From Ustulina deusta (Eukaryota; Ascomycota; Sordariomycetes; Xylariales; Xylariaceae), in assembly GCA_023159155.1 (NCBI GenBank), contig JAJNNX010000058.1, forward strand, positions 248,001 to 312,000: a stretch of 64,000 nucleotides of DNA, written 5' to 3'. Under the pieces are notes generated by a model. That model had not been told where the DNA came from and did no database searches. It saw only the letters and a program-made list of their open reading frames with translations. How positions within the stretch are numbered: the stretch's first letter is position 1; each line of letters starts with the position of its first letter. A program made the translations under genes and the position numbers. Shown here one piece after another: positions 48,865-60,131 of the stretch.

Positions 48865-49281
48865 ACGACAATGTGAGTTCACCACCACACCCCAACATTC
48901 ACACTGCCATCTCAATTCCCCCCCAGCAATCCCACAACCTCGCTTTCCAATACAAACCAACAGTCACTAATCCTCCCCAAAACAGACTTCAGAGAATCAT
49001 TTCTATAGTATTCGTTCCACTCTGTGTTTCTTAAAACAGTCACGGAGCCCACCCTGGTTGATGAACGAAAATCCCCGTCGCCCTAGAGTGAAGACTTAGC
49101 TCAATCGGGTGCCCCGTCCTTCCGGGACCTGGCTACCCTTTACTCTCGCCCTGTCCGCAAGGATGGCGGTCGGCGCCTCGCGCGCCGGCTGTATAGAGAG
49201 TGGTGATGATCTCAACCCCGTTTGTCGTGGTCTTGCCTTCGGGCGCGCGGCCGGGGTGGGCGGCGGTGGAAGTCTGACAGG
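48865..49281 (+). ncRNA. U3: U3 small nucleolar RNA gene, with a spliceosomal intron
   Basis: Box C/D snoRNA that base-pairs with pre-rRNA and directs early 18S rRNA processing in the nucleolus. Box A is GAATCATTTCTATAGT (48994-49009). A GUCACGGAG-like A' region follows at about 49039. C' is GTTGATGAAC (49057-49066), box B is GAGTGAAG (49086-49093), and a GTCCGCAAGGATGGCGG stem region lies at about 49152. Box C is GTGATGATC (49203-49211) and box D GTCTGAC (49272-49278). The order and spacing match yeast snR17. The 5' exon ACGACAAT (48865-48872) is joined to ACTTCAGAG (from 48986) after removing 48873-48985, giving ACGACAAU|ACUUCAG, which resembles the yeast start GUCGACGUACUUCAG. The mature length would be about 304 nt. 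The exact ends are inferred. The alternative is an unspliced RNA starting near 48980, but the TATA box, GTGAGT donor and CTAAT branch point favour splicing. Confidence 0.9.
48873..48985 (+). other. Intron in the U3 snoRNA gene
   Basis: 113 bp with a GTGAGT donor, CACTAAT branch-like sequence about 20 nt before the end, and AACAG acceptor. It interrupts the gene about eight bases from the inferred 5' end. Confidence 0.75.
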
Positions 49282-50179
49282 CTTTATCTAATCTTTTCAT
49301 TGCTCCTGTGTGCGCGTCACGCGAGGTGAAGAAGAGACGTGTTCAGCACTTTTGCTCTCCTGTTTAACGCATTCCATAAACACCATGCTGTTCCGATAAA
49401 TATTCAATGTTCTGTTGTACGAATTGCCCTGGTTAACTGTTCCTCCAGTGCCCTACGTGTTACCTCTGTTTGGATATCGTTCTTTATCTCGGGTTGTTAG
49501 TCACGCTTCTTCTGGCATTCATTACCTATTCCTTCGCTGATTCCAATATATGTATCAAAGAGGACAGGCGAACTGAGTTTCCATTCTTCCCGTATCCCAG
49601 TCACTGGACTTCATAACTTGTCCGGTTTTGCTAAACTCTCGGATCCTGTTCCATCTGTGCGTGGTTAATACATCCCAAACAGTATCCTAACGGCCAGTTC
49701 TAGACTCAACATAAACGTTTTATCATACAAGGATACCCATATATTCACCGTGGATATCAGACAGCTGCATCGCAGAGCATACATACCACCACAGTTGGGG
49801 CACAAAAGCATTTTCTCTCGCGAGCAGTACAGTTTCTCTTGCATTTACCGGCATAAAACTATGCATGACATCGTATACTCTTTAGGCAGTGTTGTCTAGC
49901 TCTCACCTTCCTTTGCCCCTGAGTTGGCCCGGAGCTATCGTCGCCAGTATGAATTTGTCATCAAGGTGCATCAAGGCGAATGAACAATCAACTAAGTCAA
50001 TACTTCTACTCCCAAAACTAACTTCATTTGTCCTGGAATATTGTGTTTATGCGAAATTGTGTGTATATACCTATACCATTTATTTCCAATAGCCCCTTTC
50101 TGCGGAGAGATGAGAGATAGCAGTGTAGTTTATATGTACCAGTGAACATGTCCGTGCGGCCCCCTCAGACTCCTACCAG
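49282..50179. other. Intergenic: U3 downstream region and 3' flank of the Zn2Cys6 gene
   Basis: T-rich sequence directly after box D may hold the U3 3' processing signal. No gene was recognised in the rest; a short frame at 49889-50092 is not convincing. Confidence 0.5.
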
Positions 50180-52667
50180 TCACGATGGAAACTGGTTCAA
50201 AACATTCCATATTGTATCCGTACCGAACTCGCCACCAAACTGCCAGGGAAACTGTTCTTGCGAGATGGGCATAGTATGGAGGCCGGGCATGCCGAGTCCC
50301 GTCACTGTCGTCGACAGTTCCGGATTATTTGCAGACGAAGAAGATTCGACACCGGTCCAAATTTCTGGATGCACCGCACCCGTGCTTCCGATCGCTGCAC
50401 CTAGGACGCCGGTCAGGTCGTTGTACGCGATGTCGCCCATCGGGTACATGGGCATGATGCTGCCGAAATCGAAATCGGTAGGTAGAGTCCACTCGGGCGA
50501 GAGGAGGGCATTGTTATCGGATGGCACGTTGGGTGACGTGAGCCCTGTCCCGTCTGCGCTGAGCGGCGCTGTGAGATCCGTCTGTGGGGTTGGCTGTGCC
50601 GAGGTTGCTGATGTGTCGTGGCTGGCACGGTGTGAGGAGGAGGATGAAGCGTGGGCTTCGGACTGCGATGTGAGCCAGCGCGAGGCGGCCTCCGTCTCGG
50701 CTCTCGCCGCCTCGCTGCAGTGGCAGGTCAAGAATCCGTGACCTACGGCTTTCTTAAAGCGGATCCAGATGGCCTGCAGAACGCCCAGGGCCGAGCGCGC
50801 GAGGTGGTTGCGCTCTGCCATTTTCTCGAACCGGTCTACGGCCCATTGGAAGTGTTGTCGGGCTTGGTCGAGGAGCTCGGGATGTTCCTTGGGAAACAAG
50901 ATGTAGATGGACGCGACCATGACGACGGCATCGAATGTGCCGAAGAAGAGCGAGTAGGTCCTGTGTTGGGCCGTGTCAAGCGCGGCAAATTGCTGTCTTT
51001 GCGACTCGAGCATTTCTAGGCTCGCCTGGAGGGCTGCGTTTCTGCTGGAAGCGCGGGTGAAGACGTAAGGGCGGTGGAGAGCTAAAATATTGAACGCGTG
51101 CAGCTGCGGGAGTTGTGCTCGCGCGTAAGGTAGCCACCAACATTCGGGTAGCTGGTCGAATCGCGTATCTGGATTTTCCGAGCGAAAAGGGGGCGGTGTC
51201 CGGGACTTGATCTCGAGGATCTCGGCGTGAATTTTTTCAACCTTGGAGAAATCCTTGGGGAAAGGCCCTTCTTTTTCTAGGTCTTGAATTTCTCGTAGGG
51301 TCTTCATGACTTCCCAGGACCAAATCGTCCTCGTTAGAGGTGTTGGCGGATCGTCATCGGTGCGCGGTACGAGCGGTACTCGTTTCGTGGTTTTAGGAAT
51401 GATAGCATCGATCGGACAAGTGCGACTTATGAAACGGTGGTCAATGCTTGTAGGCCGACCCAACACGGCCCCTGTATGTAAATCCCAGCCCATGAGGATA
51501 ATCCAGACCATGCGACGATGTTGTGCCCTCCACATTTTCTCTATCGTCTCCTCCCCAGAGTCATCTGCGGTCGGCTGGGGGTCCATCTGGTCTCGGTGCA
51601 AACCGATACCCTGCGCATCCCGAATGGAAGTTCCTACCTGATGCCACTGTACCAGAATTAGTCACAACGAGTGAAAGCCAGGTTTTCTGAGAACTCACAG
51701 CTTCAGTCACCATGCCGTTGAATTTGAGCAAAGATGCCCTGCACCAGCCTGCTAATACGGTGATAATGGACATCTGCCGCTTACCCAGCAGGTTAAGGAT
51801 TGCCATGCCGGCCTCGCTATACTCGACTGATAGATCGTCAAATGTCATGTTGCTGGTGTACTTCAGGCATTCAAAGTTCTTCTCGGTGCCTGGCGGGAGG
51901 TACAGCAGCGCGCACGAAACCATCTGAAACAGCAATGCGGGCAGCGCTCTCAGCATGGGGTCTAAGGCTAGAGGACCGGAGCCCGACAAGACGTTGAAAG
52001 GTAGGCTGTACCATGTATCCATCAGACTTCTCATGAGGGGTTCGTCGATGCCGAAGTACTGCCAATTCACGTCGTGGAAGTAGACATCGATGAGTTCGAT
52101 GAGTAATGTCCTGGCAGGCAACTGGCGAATCAACGACTTGTAGCGCTCGCGCATGTCGTAGCTTTCTTCGGACGGAATCTCGGTGGGCATGCCGGCTAGG
52201 GGTGCCCCGGCGGCATTCTCGATCTTGCGCAAAAACCCCAGAGTCGAGCCGGTGTTGGCCGAGTAGCCAAAGTCGGCGGCCGGCCCGGGCTTGGTGTCGG
52301 GCTGTTCGAGCGGCTCGTTGGACGACGGCGGCGCTGTTTTCGGATCGGTCTTACTGATTGGGGTACCGGTCTCGTACCGGCAGGACGATTCTTTGTTTCG
52401 CGACTGGCAATTCGTGCAGGGCAGTTTTCGGTCGCACTGCGAACAAGCGAGAGCTTAGCAGGGGGCTCGTCAAGGCATGCGATCGGTAAGCGCATTCGAG
52501 GGGGCTGTAAGGTGTGCTCCCACCTTCTGCTTGCGCCGATGGCACTCGGTGCAGCTGATGACAATCCGCCTGCGCTTACGCGGCGGCGGTTTCGCGGCTT
52601 CAGGCTCTGAGTTCGGCCGGTCTTCAGCACCCGAAACGGGTTCCGCCAACTCGGTGACATCGCCCAT
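50180..52667 (-). CDS. Zn2Cys6 fungal transcription factor
   Basis: Gal4-type binuclear zinc cluster regulator with the fungal-specific middle homology domain. Exons 52667-52524, 52436-51699 and 51646-50180 give 782 residues, all phase 0. The zinc cluster is split by intron 1: ISCTECHRRKQK | CDRKLPCTNCQSRNKESSC, with cysteines 39, 42, 49, 55, 58 and 67 (CX2CX6CX5CX2CX8C), after a basic PPPRKRRR stretch. The fungal_trans region covers about residues 140-480 and includes LIELIDVYFHDVNWQYFGID, LLNLLGKRQMSII-like sequence, and WHQVGTSIRDAQGIGLHRD, the family signature completed across intron 2. HRRMVWIILMGWDLHTGAVL and GRPTSIDHRF follow. The C-terminal 170 residues are Ser/Thr/Pro-rich, a likely activation region. 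No target genes are implied; xanA and pyrG are neighbours but not obviously co-regulated. Confidence 0.88.
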
Positions 52668-53828
52668 CGTGCGCAGCGTCAACGGGCCGATTGCGTGTCT
52701 GTGTCTGTGTCTGCGTCGGTGTTGAGACGAGGGGACTGGGAGAATCGAGCCGAGGGAATGGCTGATCTGGAATCGATTAATTAAGTAGATGCGGAGATAG
52801 AGAAAACCTAATCACCGTGAGATCGTCCCAGACAAACGTGCATGGCCCATGCAACCCTCTACTGCACTCCTCTGCGCGTCGTTGGTCTTTCTACGTACTT
52901 TCTAGGTGAGGTAGATGGTGATGGCAGCTAGCGTGTGGCGATGGCTCCCGGTAGTTGAGACGGCGCTCAAATAGTTACGTCATAAAGAGCTGGCAGTTGC
53001 TCCCCCGGAAACTGGGGAGTCAAAGAGCGGTGTGTCTTGCGCAAATAGTTGCAGAGAGAAAGAGAGCGCGTGCACCATACCTCAGCATTGGTGTTGGTGT
53101 TGGGAAACACATGTTCGTCTTGATCAATTTCCACTAATTTAGCCCCTCTCCATCAGCCAGTTAAGCTTTCCGGACTTCTTACCCGGCGTTTGACCCACCT
53201 AAACGCCGTTGTCTCCGAAAGGGACGGATGGATCGTGGGGGTAGGTAAGGTACTCAGACAACATCTTGAAATCTCATCAACATCCAACATCGGTAAATTG
53301 GTTCGGGAAAAAGTCGTCGTCAGACCCTACATCTATCCGATTCAGGTGATTCAGGCGCTACTAAAGTGTGTGCAACGACGAGATATCTCGCTAGGCAGTT
53401 GTCCGCTTGAGTATACATGTATTGTGTATATATATATCACTCCTAGGTAGGACATGTTGCCATTCAAATTGTGGCCGATGCCAACTAAAAAAGACAAAAA
53501 AGAAAGATCCGATCTCCTGTTTTCTGCTGTCACACAAGAGGTTAGCTTGGACAATTAAAAAGCTGCTGGCTGGTATAATCCCGGTCCTTGTCCTTGCTCT
53601 TTGTGGCACTACTTTTTGCTCATGCTTTCGTAAACCACCCAAGCTCGTCTTGTGGTGTTTTACTCCCATGATTCATTGTGCCTATCGATGTTTGCCCTCT
53701 TGAAGTCTATAACTATTTCGGAAATCCAAACTCCAGGCTCCAAAAATGCTCACCACCTCCCCCTTAAAGGGGATTGGGGGAGGTCACCAAGCCTCATTAC
53801 GCCATATTCCCAGGACAGTTTTCTACTT
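52668..53828. other. Intergenic: promoter of the Zn2Cys6 gene and 3' flank of pyrG
   Basis: TGTGTC repeats lie at 52696-52720 just upstream of the regulator start. Frames at 53190-53703 overlap on both strands and are not recognisable. No repeat family was seen apart from TATATATA near 53428. Confidence 0.5.
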
Positions 53829-54974
53829 TCATGGCCGTTGTCCTGTCCGTGCCAAGTATGCTTTCCAAGCTCGTCTTCGGTACCGCTCGGCTTCCGCTCG
53901 TGGAGCCCCGGCCTTAAGAATGCCGCGACCAACGATGATGATGTCACTCCCAGCATCGCCAACTAGCTTCAAGGGTGTGTTGTATTGTTGGCCGAGTCCA
54001 TCCCCAGCTATCATTTCATTGTCGGAGCCTTCAGGGGGCAGTTGGACACCTGGTGTCATGGAGATGAAGTTATCGTCAGGTTCCGTGTTAAGGGTTCCTT
54101 GGGAAATAAATCCCATGACGAAGTCTTTGTTCTCGCGTGCAGCTTCTTGGCATGCTTGCGTATATTCGGGCGTCATGTAGTTGCCTGAGCTTGACATTTG
54201 TGCTAGTATTAGGAGCCCACGTTCCCACGGTGGTTCTTCGATCCCCGCATATACCAACTCATCTCCTTCGGCGATCGTGCTTGAGAAGCGTGGCGAGTCG
54301 ACTGGTTCGAATGACTGTGTTAAGGTGGTGATAGAAACAATGCTGCCCTTTCTGCCAGCGCTATTGGAATCGTGGTGGTGTGTTGGTGATGGGATAGGAT
54401 GCATGGCTCCTACCGTGTCAGCTTCCTCATCCTCCTCGTCGCCGTTCTCGTTGAATGAATCGGACATGGGGGTGCCGACCGTGACAGATGTGTTCACCTC
54501 GTAATTAACACGCGACCGCCAATGCTTGGCTGCCTCAGCAAGCGCCTTGACGGCAGCTTTCCCCGGAATCATGTTTATATTCACAATGTGAGCCCAGTCG
54601 ATAATGCGTGCCGTGCCCGCCGTGTACTGCAGCTGAACAGTGTGGCCGATATCGCCAAACTTCCGATCCTCGAAGATGAGGAAACCATGTTTCCTCGCTA
54701 AGGCGCCAAGTTTGGCACCAGTACCGGTCTTGGGGTGATAATCCCAACCGGCGACAAGGTCGTAGTGTGTTTTGAATACGACAATAGAGGGGCCAATCGC
54801 ATCAGCCAAAGACAGCAGTTCCCGAGCATTGGAGACGTCGGCACTCAAGCAAAGGTTGGATTGTTTTATCTCCATTAAACGCAAGAGGTAACTAGCAAGA
54901 GGGTGAGTAGTCTTGGCGGCCCTCTGGCCGAAGGTCGCCTTAACGGTCGCGTGGCGTTCCTGGGAAGCGCACAT
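53829..54974 (-). CDS. pyrG: Orotidine-5'-phosphate decarboxylase
   Basis: Last enzyme of UMP synthesis (pyr4/ura3/pyrG): decarboxylates orotidine monophosphate to UMP in the cytosol. Single exon, 381 residues. The frame is open further upstream, but the first ATG is at 54974 ([15 protein letters not shown]), matching the short N-terminus of homologues. Landmarks are [34 protein letters not shown], the catalytic block [18 protein letters not shown] (Asp103, Lys105, Asp108), [31 protein letters not shown], and near the end [20 protein letters not shown] (phosphate-binding Gly-Arg). Between [10 protein letters not shown] and the SSSGN block lies an acidic, Ser-rich insertion of about 90 residues ([15 protein letters not shown]), a known feature of Sordariomycete enzymes. 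It is a common auxotrophic marker locus. Confidence 0.96.
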   Translation of the reverse strand: MCASQERHATVKATFGQRAAKTTHPLASYLLRLMEIKQSNLCLSADVSNARELLSLADAIGPSIVVFKTHYDLVAGWDYHPKTGTGAKLGALARKHGFLIFEDRKFGDIGHTVQLQYTAGTARIIDWAHIVNINMIPGKAAVKALAEAAKHWRSRVNYEVNTSVTVGTPMSDSFNENGDEEDEEADTVGAMHPIPSPTHHHDSNSAGRKGSIVSITTLTQSFEPVDSPRFSSTIAEGDELVYAGIEEPPWERGLLILAQMSSSGNYMTPEYTQACQEAARENKDFVMGFISQGTLNTEPDDNFISMTPGVQLPPEGSDNEMIAGDGLGQQYNTPLKLVGDAGSDIIIVGRGILKAGAPRAEAERYRRRAWKAYLARTGQRP

Positions 54975-56227
54975 GGCGAGTAGAGTTGCCAATAGTTTGA
55001 ACCGAAATAAGTAGTCAGATTTGGGTATCTCGCGGGCTTTGGGTCGATTGGCTAGAAATTCGCGACGGAAGCTTGATGAGGGTTGATTTCGACCGAAGAA
55101 GGATGGAGGGGTAGGTCAGATTCTAGTAGCGTAGAATGTTAAAACGGATTGCTATTTGGTTGTATATAGGGAGATAGTCGTTTCTTGTGTCGACACAGGT
55201 AGCCTTTTTAATCAATGGTCAGAAAGCTGTGCTGTGCGACCTTCGACCACCAGGCCCAGACCTGTGCGATCTGAAGGAGTTTGCGGCAGGATACCTACTA
55301 CGCGATTTCTGTATACAACTGGCCAGCTAGATCCTAGTCTATCTAGATGGAGAGCTGTAGGGGGGCGGACACGGCAGTGGTGGTGATCGGCGCTGTTGGG
55401 CGCTGTGGAGCTGCAATGATGTCAATTAATTTATTTCCCCTTTCGACGTCACAATGATTCTCCAGCTCTGCCCAGCTCCCTCGACATGCCAAAAAATTGA
55501 GGAGAGTGGTTGAATTGAAATTCTGATGCTATGGCGGGACGAAATATAGGAGTATACTTTGCCCAATGCGACGCAATAGGCAGACAAAGAAGAAAGAAAT
55601 GACAAAAAAAAAAAAGGCGTAGTTACTAAATAGTGTGTGTATGCGTTGCATTCCGGTTCATCACCCCGCGGTGCACATAATTACGATGTAAACAACATTC
55701 TTCTAGCTGTGTGCGAGGGGCAAACATACGGAGGCGAGCGAATGGGGACGGATGCAATCAATATTGGAAGCGAAGGGGCAGGCGCCGAGGAACGGGAATG
55801 AACGGTGTTATGTGCTATTATTAACTTACCCCGGAAGACTTCGAGGTTCAAGGATTCGTGTGCTGCGCGTTGTAGATTCCCGGCCCTGTCCTTCGCCACG
55901 GAATTTGGAATGAATCTGTGGATCGACAATCCCGATCTCGAGGGCGTTTTCGGGTTGCTGTCAGTTGCTCACCGACAGTACGACGAGGCAGATGGATGCA
56001 GGTGCCGTAAGCGTGGGAGGGTTTCGGGCCTTTCGAAGGGCTTGGGGTGGTGTGTGGTGGCCAGGAAAACCAATGGGACGGCGAAGGGATGGGTCTGGCC
56101 AGTGTCACGACATGTGTCAGCTGCTTGTCAACGGCGACTCCGTCGAATAAGGGTCATCTCCGAGGGGAGAAGAAAAGGGCCCTGCAGGAAACCGACTCTC
56201 GGTATGAACATGTGTTTATTGATTGCA

Positions 56228-56312
56228 GACGGAGGCGAGAACGTCGAGGGCGAGGGCGAGGGGACGGGGAATGGGAAGGGGAAGCGAAGGGGAAGCGAAG
56301 GGAAGGGGGTGG
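56228..56312. repeat. G/A-rich hexamer repeats
   Basis: GGCGAG followed by GGGGAAGCGAA-type units, nearly all purine on the plus strand. Possible triplex- or quadruplex-prone DNA. Confidence 0.7.
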
Positions 56313-56454
56313 GTGGATAAAAATATCTCGCCGCTCGAGGGAAACGAGGAAATTGCAAGTTCAAGTTGCGTTGGGTCTAATCTGCAGGTAGGCGTCAGGT
56401 AAGTGAATAATAGACGGGAAGGGCTCAATGGGGGGCACCAGGAACACAAGTCAA

Positions 56455-56510
56455 GACACAGGACACAAGACACAAGACACAAGACACAAGACGCAAGACG
56501 CAAGACACAA
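56455..56510. repeat. Heptamer tandem array (GACACAA)8
   Basis: Eight 7-bp units with minor variants (GACACAG, GACGCAA). Its multiple-of-seven period would shift frame, arguing against coding use. Confidence 0.85.
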
Positions 56511-58066
56511 CCTGACAGGATGGGCAAAGCTTGTATTGGGTGAGCGGTGACTGTGTGTTTGCCCTTCCCTTTGGTTGTTTGTGTTCGTCGTCTTAGGTAG
56601 TCTAGATAATAATTCATTTAAACTTTTTTTATTTTTTTATTTACCTATTCCAGCTACGGCGGCCTGCCATGCGGCCGCAAGCAGGTACTGTAAGGATGTC
56701 TACCTCAGGTAACATACCTTCTCAGATTCCACTAATAACCTACGTCCTTACTTAACCTCTGCACCTACGCCTACATCCCGTGTACTATCAATCGCTTGAC
56801 ATCATCGCCTGTAGGTATAGTGTTCTTTCATTATACATGGGTTGTTTACTCAACAGGCAGGTGGCTACGTCCTCTTGATCCCACCATCGGAACAGATGAG
56901 TGGCACAAGAGGTATAGTCTACTCAGATAGTAGTAAGTATCGCCGCGCAGATGCCGGTACATTACCTCCATACTATTAGGGTCTAGTCTGGTCTGGATTA
57001 TAAGTAGATATCGGATCTATGTTCATCATTTATGTGATCATTGGCCCTTTCCCTTTCCCTTTTTTTTCTTTTGCTTTTTTTCTTTCACATCTGTCGAGGG
57101 AAGCCAGGGCATTCAGTCATTGACCTAACTAGCACGTATATAACTTGCACTGGACGGAGAAAAGTATCTATTTCCCTTGACACAGTGTAGGTATTCACTT
57201 CTCGAACTCAGGTTTAGAGCCCCAACAAGAAATGATATGCAACCTGACAGATCGAAGTTACATCAACCAAGACGGTAGGCGCCGGCCAATGTAGTGTCCT
57301 GAGCCAGTGGTCCCCACGTCTCCATGTCTGGGTTCTGGTCTGGACAGCAATAATGTACTAAGCATCAGTATCGTGTCTCGGCTCCAGGTCTATCTAGTAC
57401 CATTCCGACCAAGACAGCTGAACACAGCCAACAACGTTCATGAGCTAGCCGTGATAGGTCATATTACGACGAGGAAAGCAGTTGTTTCCATCGAGCAGAA
57501 GCACTAGACAGAGCAGGATTCCTATCATGCGATTCGGATGGTACCTAGAGTAATGCAGTAAGTAGGTAGCGTCGAGAAAGCTTGACTCGCGCGTCCATTG
57601 GTGTTCTTAGTCTGGGTCAAAGAAAGGCCTTAGTCGAAGTTTGCTGCGTACCGGCAGCTATGGCGTTGCATAAGTATAAGATAGTGTGACGCAGTCGTCC
57701 CCGATTTTACGCAGCTAGCAACACCTCACCTCGGGAGGGCAAATATTTGTTTTTGGCTGTCTTTTCCAGCGATTCCAGGCGCACTGATGCGTTGGTCACT
57801 CCGATGCGGTGTGGGCTTTATCGTGCCTAACATCGCCCTCGTCTTTGTGACTTGTCATTCAGGAGTGATGAGGGGACCTGCAGGTTATTATGATATATAA
57901 AGTAGATCGTGTAGCTTTACCGCTAGACTATAGTCATCGTTAAAACTTAGTCCTGTCTCAATGTAGTCTCAGGTAGTCTTGTTGAATATGTATCAAAAAA
58001 TAAGTCGACTAAAATATGCCTCAATAGATGTTGAGACTATAGACTTCCCTTCAGGGAACAAGAGAG

Positions 58067-58175
58067 AAGTAATCCAAACAGAAGAAGGGGAAGAGGGAAA
58101 AAGAGAGAAGGTAATGAAACGGAAAGGATTTTTGGGGGGGGGGGGCAAAAAGAAAGAAAGAAAAGAAACATCAAG
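58067..58175. repeat. Purine tract with 12-G run
   Basis: Plus strand is almost all A and G for about 100 bp, including G12 at 58134-58145 and AAAGAAAG repeats. Confidence 0.75.
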
Positions 58176-58372
58176 AGAGCATTGAATTGAGGACCAGACT
58201 TGGATCAGCAACCCATTGTCTATCTAGGTTTCTCTCAGTAGGTAGAGCTAGGTATACGTAAGCACGCATGCCAAGCAAGTCCTAGACTGATCCCATCATG
58301 TATGTATGTACCTCAGCCTTATCTCTTATCTTATCTATTATTGCTCGCTCCCTAGGTACTCTTACTAGTAGG

Positions 58373-58442
58373 TAGTACATAGTAGATAGTTAGGTACCTA
58401 AACACACTCGGTGGTAGTACAGTACCTACCTAGGTAGGTAGT
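58373..58442. repeat. TAGGTACCTA palindrome cluster
   Basis: Several AGGTAGTAC, TAGGTACCTAA and CTACCTAGGTAGGTAG words in 70 bp, the same dispersed motif as at 3059-3313. Confidence 0.7.
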
Positions 58443-58715
58443 GTCCAGAGTGGTATGAAGAACACCAAATGTTGGCGACAATGATTCATCGACCACACCT
58501 TTCGGTGTACCTAGGATTGTTTTTCTTTTACAGAAACGGGTTGGGTACCTGATAACATTTCCCTATACAACTCCTCCGTCGAGCTAACAAAGAACCTGGG
58601 GTATTTTTCCTATTAAAAAATGTAAGTACCTACTTTGATGCACCAGTACAGTAGTAGGCAGTGGTCTTTTATAGCACTACGCACACAGACACGGGTACCT
58701 ACCAACACTCTCCTA

Positions 58716-58738
58716 TCTCCAATCTCCAATCTCCAATC
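58716..58738. repeat. TCTCCAA heptamer repeat
   Basis: Three consecutive CTCCAAT-type units, about 320 bp upstream of the PIS1 start codon. Confidence 0.7.
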
Positions 58739-59054
58739 GAAGACCAAGACCAATTTTGATTGCTGACCTCGGCCGCCAATCTGTCGATCCACGTTTCGTC
58801 TTTTGCGTCTCCTGTGTCCCTCATTAACCTCCACCATCCAGACTTAGGGTTGAGTTCATCGTCAGGCTACGTAGTGGCAGAAGTATGCTGTGATCAAAAC
58901 GCCTCTCATTTCGCACTCCCAGCTCCGTCCGATAACCGATAAATCGAATCTAACCTGACCCCCCCCCTCCGTCGCCTTGATACTCCCCCTCTTTCCTCTC
59001 CTCTCGCACACGAACAAAGACTTAGGCTAGCCACACTGGAACGAAAGAGCCGTC

Positions 59055-60131
59055 ATGTCAGAGCGAAGGACCCGACGACAGGCCGCCATGGCGGCCGCGA
59101 ACGAGACGCCCACCAAGTCTGATGCGCTCCGCGATCTCGACGGGAACGGCGATGCTCATGTCTCTCCCGCACCGAAGACGACAAGCGCCGGCCCTGCCGA
59201 GAATATATTCCTGTTTTGGCCAAATCTGATCGGTGAGTGTCCGGGTCGTTTCCCGCTTCACGCGCGCCGTAGACGGCTGACTCTGTTCCTTGCCAGGGTA
59301 TTTCCGCATCGTATTGGCCGTCGCATCATTATATTACATGCCGCTGCATCCGCGAACATGCTCCCTACTCTATAGCATTTCCTGTCTGCTCGATGCCCTC
59401 GACGGATATGCCGCGCGGCACTTCAACCAGTCCACAAGGTTCGGCGCAGTTCTGGACATGGTCACCGACCGATGTACCACTTCATGCCTGCTGGTGTTCC
59501 TGTCGTCGGCCTTCCCAAGGTGGGCTATTGTCTTTCAGGGGCTCATCTCCCTAGACTTCGCGAGCCACTATATCCATATGTATGCGACTCTAGCTATGGG
59601 GGGTTCGTCAGAAAGCCACAAGAATGTGGATAAATCGCGAAGCTGGCTCCTCAACCTTTACTATACTAACAAGGTTTGTTCACCGGACTGTGGCGTTATT
59701 TATCATTCTATGAAGCTTACTTTGGTCAGACCGTTCTATTCCTCACATGTGCTCTGAACGAGCTTTTCTTTATCGCCCTCTACCTTCTGTCCTTCTCATC
59801 GCCTCTCCTATCCCCACAGCTCCTCCAGAGCGTTGGCGAGTCGAAAGCTGCCGCAGCAATCCAGAGCGGAGCACAAGTAAACAGTTCCATCATCAGCCAG
59901 TTGTTCACGAATCCCTACAGCGCTGCGGCGTTGGAGATGGCTCGAGCCAACAAGATGGACTCGACCTGGCCTTGGATCTTGACCGGGATCAGCGCTCCGA
60001 TCATGGTTATCAAGAATGTTCTCAATATTGTCCAACTCGTCAAGGCAAGCAAGTGGCTAGCCGAGGGCGATGTTGAGGCGCGGAGGACCGCAGCCTTGGC
60101 TAAGACGAGGAAGGGACGAAAGGGCAACTAA
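59055..60131 (+). CDS. PIS1: CDP-diacylglycerol-inositol 3-phosphatidyltransferase (PI synthase)
   Basis: ER membrane enzyme that makes phosphatidylinositol from CDP-diacylglycerol and inositol, essential for phosphoinositides and sphingolipids. Exons 59055-59232, 59297-59673 and 59730-60131 give 318 residues; donors are GTGAGT and GTTTGT, acceptors GCCAG and GTCAG. A hydrophilic N-terminus of about 48 residues precedes ENIFLFWPNLI(G)YFRIVL, the usual entry of the family. The CDP-alcohol phosphotransferase motif DG-x2-AR-x8-G-x3-D-x3-D is complete: D95 G96, A99 R100, G109, D113, D117 (DALDGYAARHF, RFGAVLDMVTD). Later blocks are LDFASHYIHMYATLAMG, LNLYYTNK|TVLFLTCALNELF and WILTGISAPIMVIKNVLNIV. 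The C-terminal tail is basic (TRKGRKGN). It is convergent with HAS1. Confidence 0.95.

Larger units (their letters stand above)
54975..59054. other. Intergenic region of about 4 kb between divergent pyrG and PIS1
   Basis: Contains low-complexity sequence rather than recognisable genes: purine-rich repeats (56228-56312), a heptamer array (56455-56510), a purine tract with 12 G (58067-58175), TAGGTA palindromes (58373-58442), and TCTCCAA repeats (58716-58738). The frame at 55805-56320 runs into the purine repeats and is judged fortuitous. The last 250 bp form the C/T-rich PIS1 promoter and leader. Confidence 0.5.

Noticed and set aside
49098..49291. tRNA-like A box (TAGCTCAATCGG) and a small open frame
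   Set aside because: Both lie inside the U3 snoRNA gene; no T-arm or B box follows at tRNA distance.
55805..56320. 171-codon open frame on the plus strand
   Set aside because: Its last third is the purine repeat, composition is Gly/Arg-rich, and no family match was recognised.
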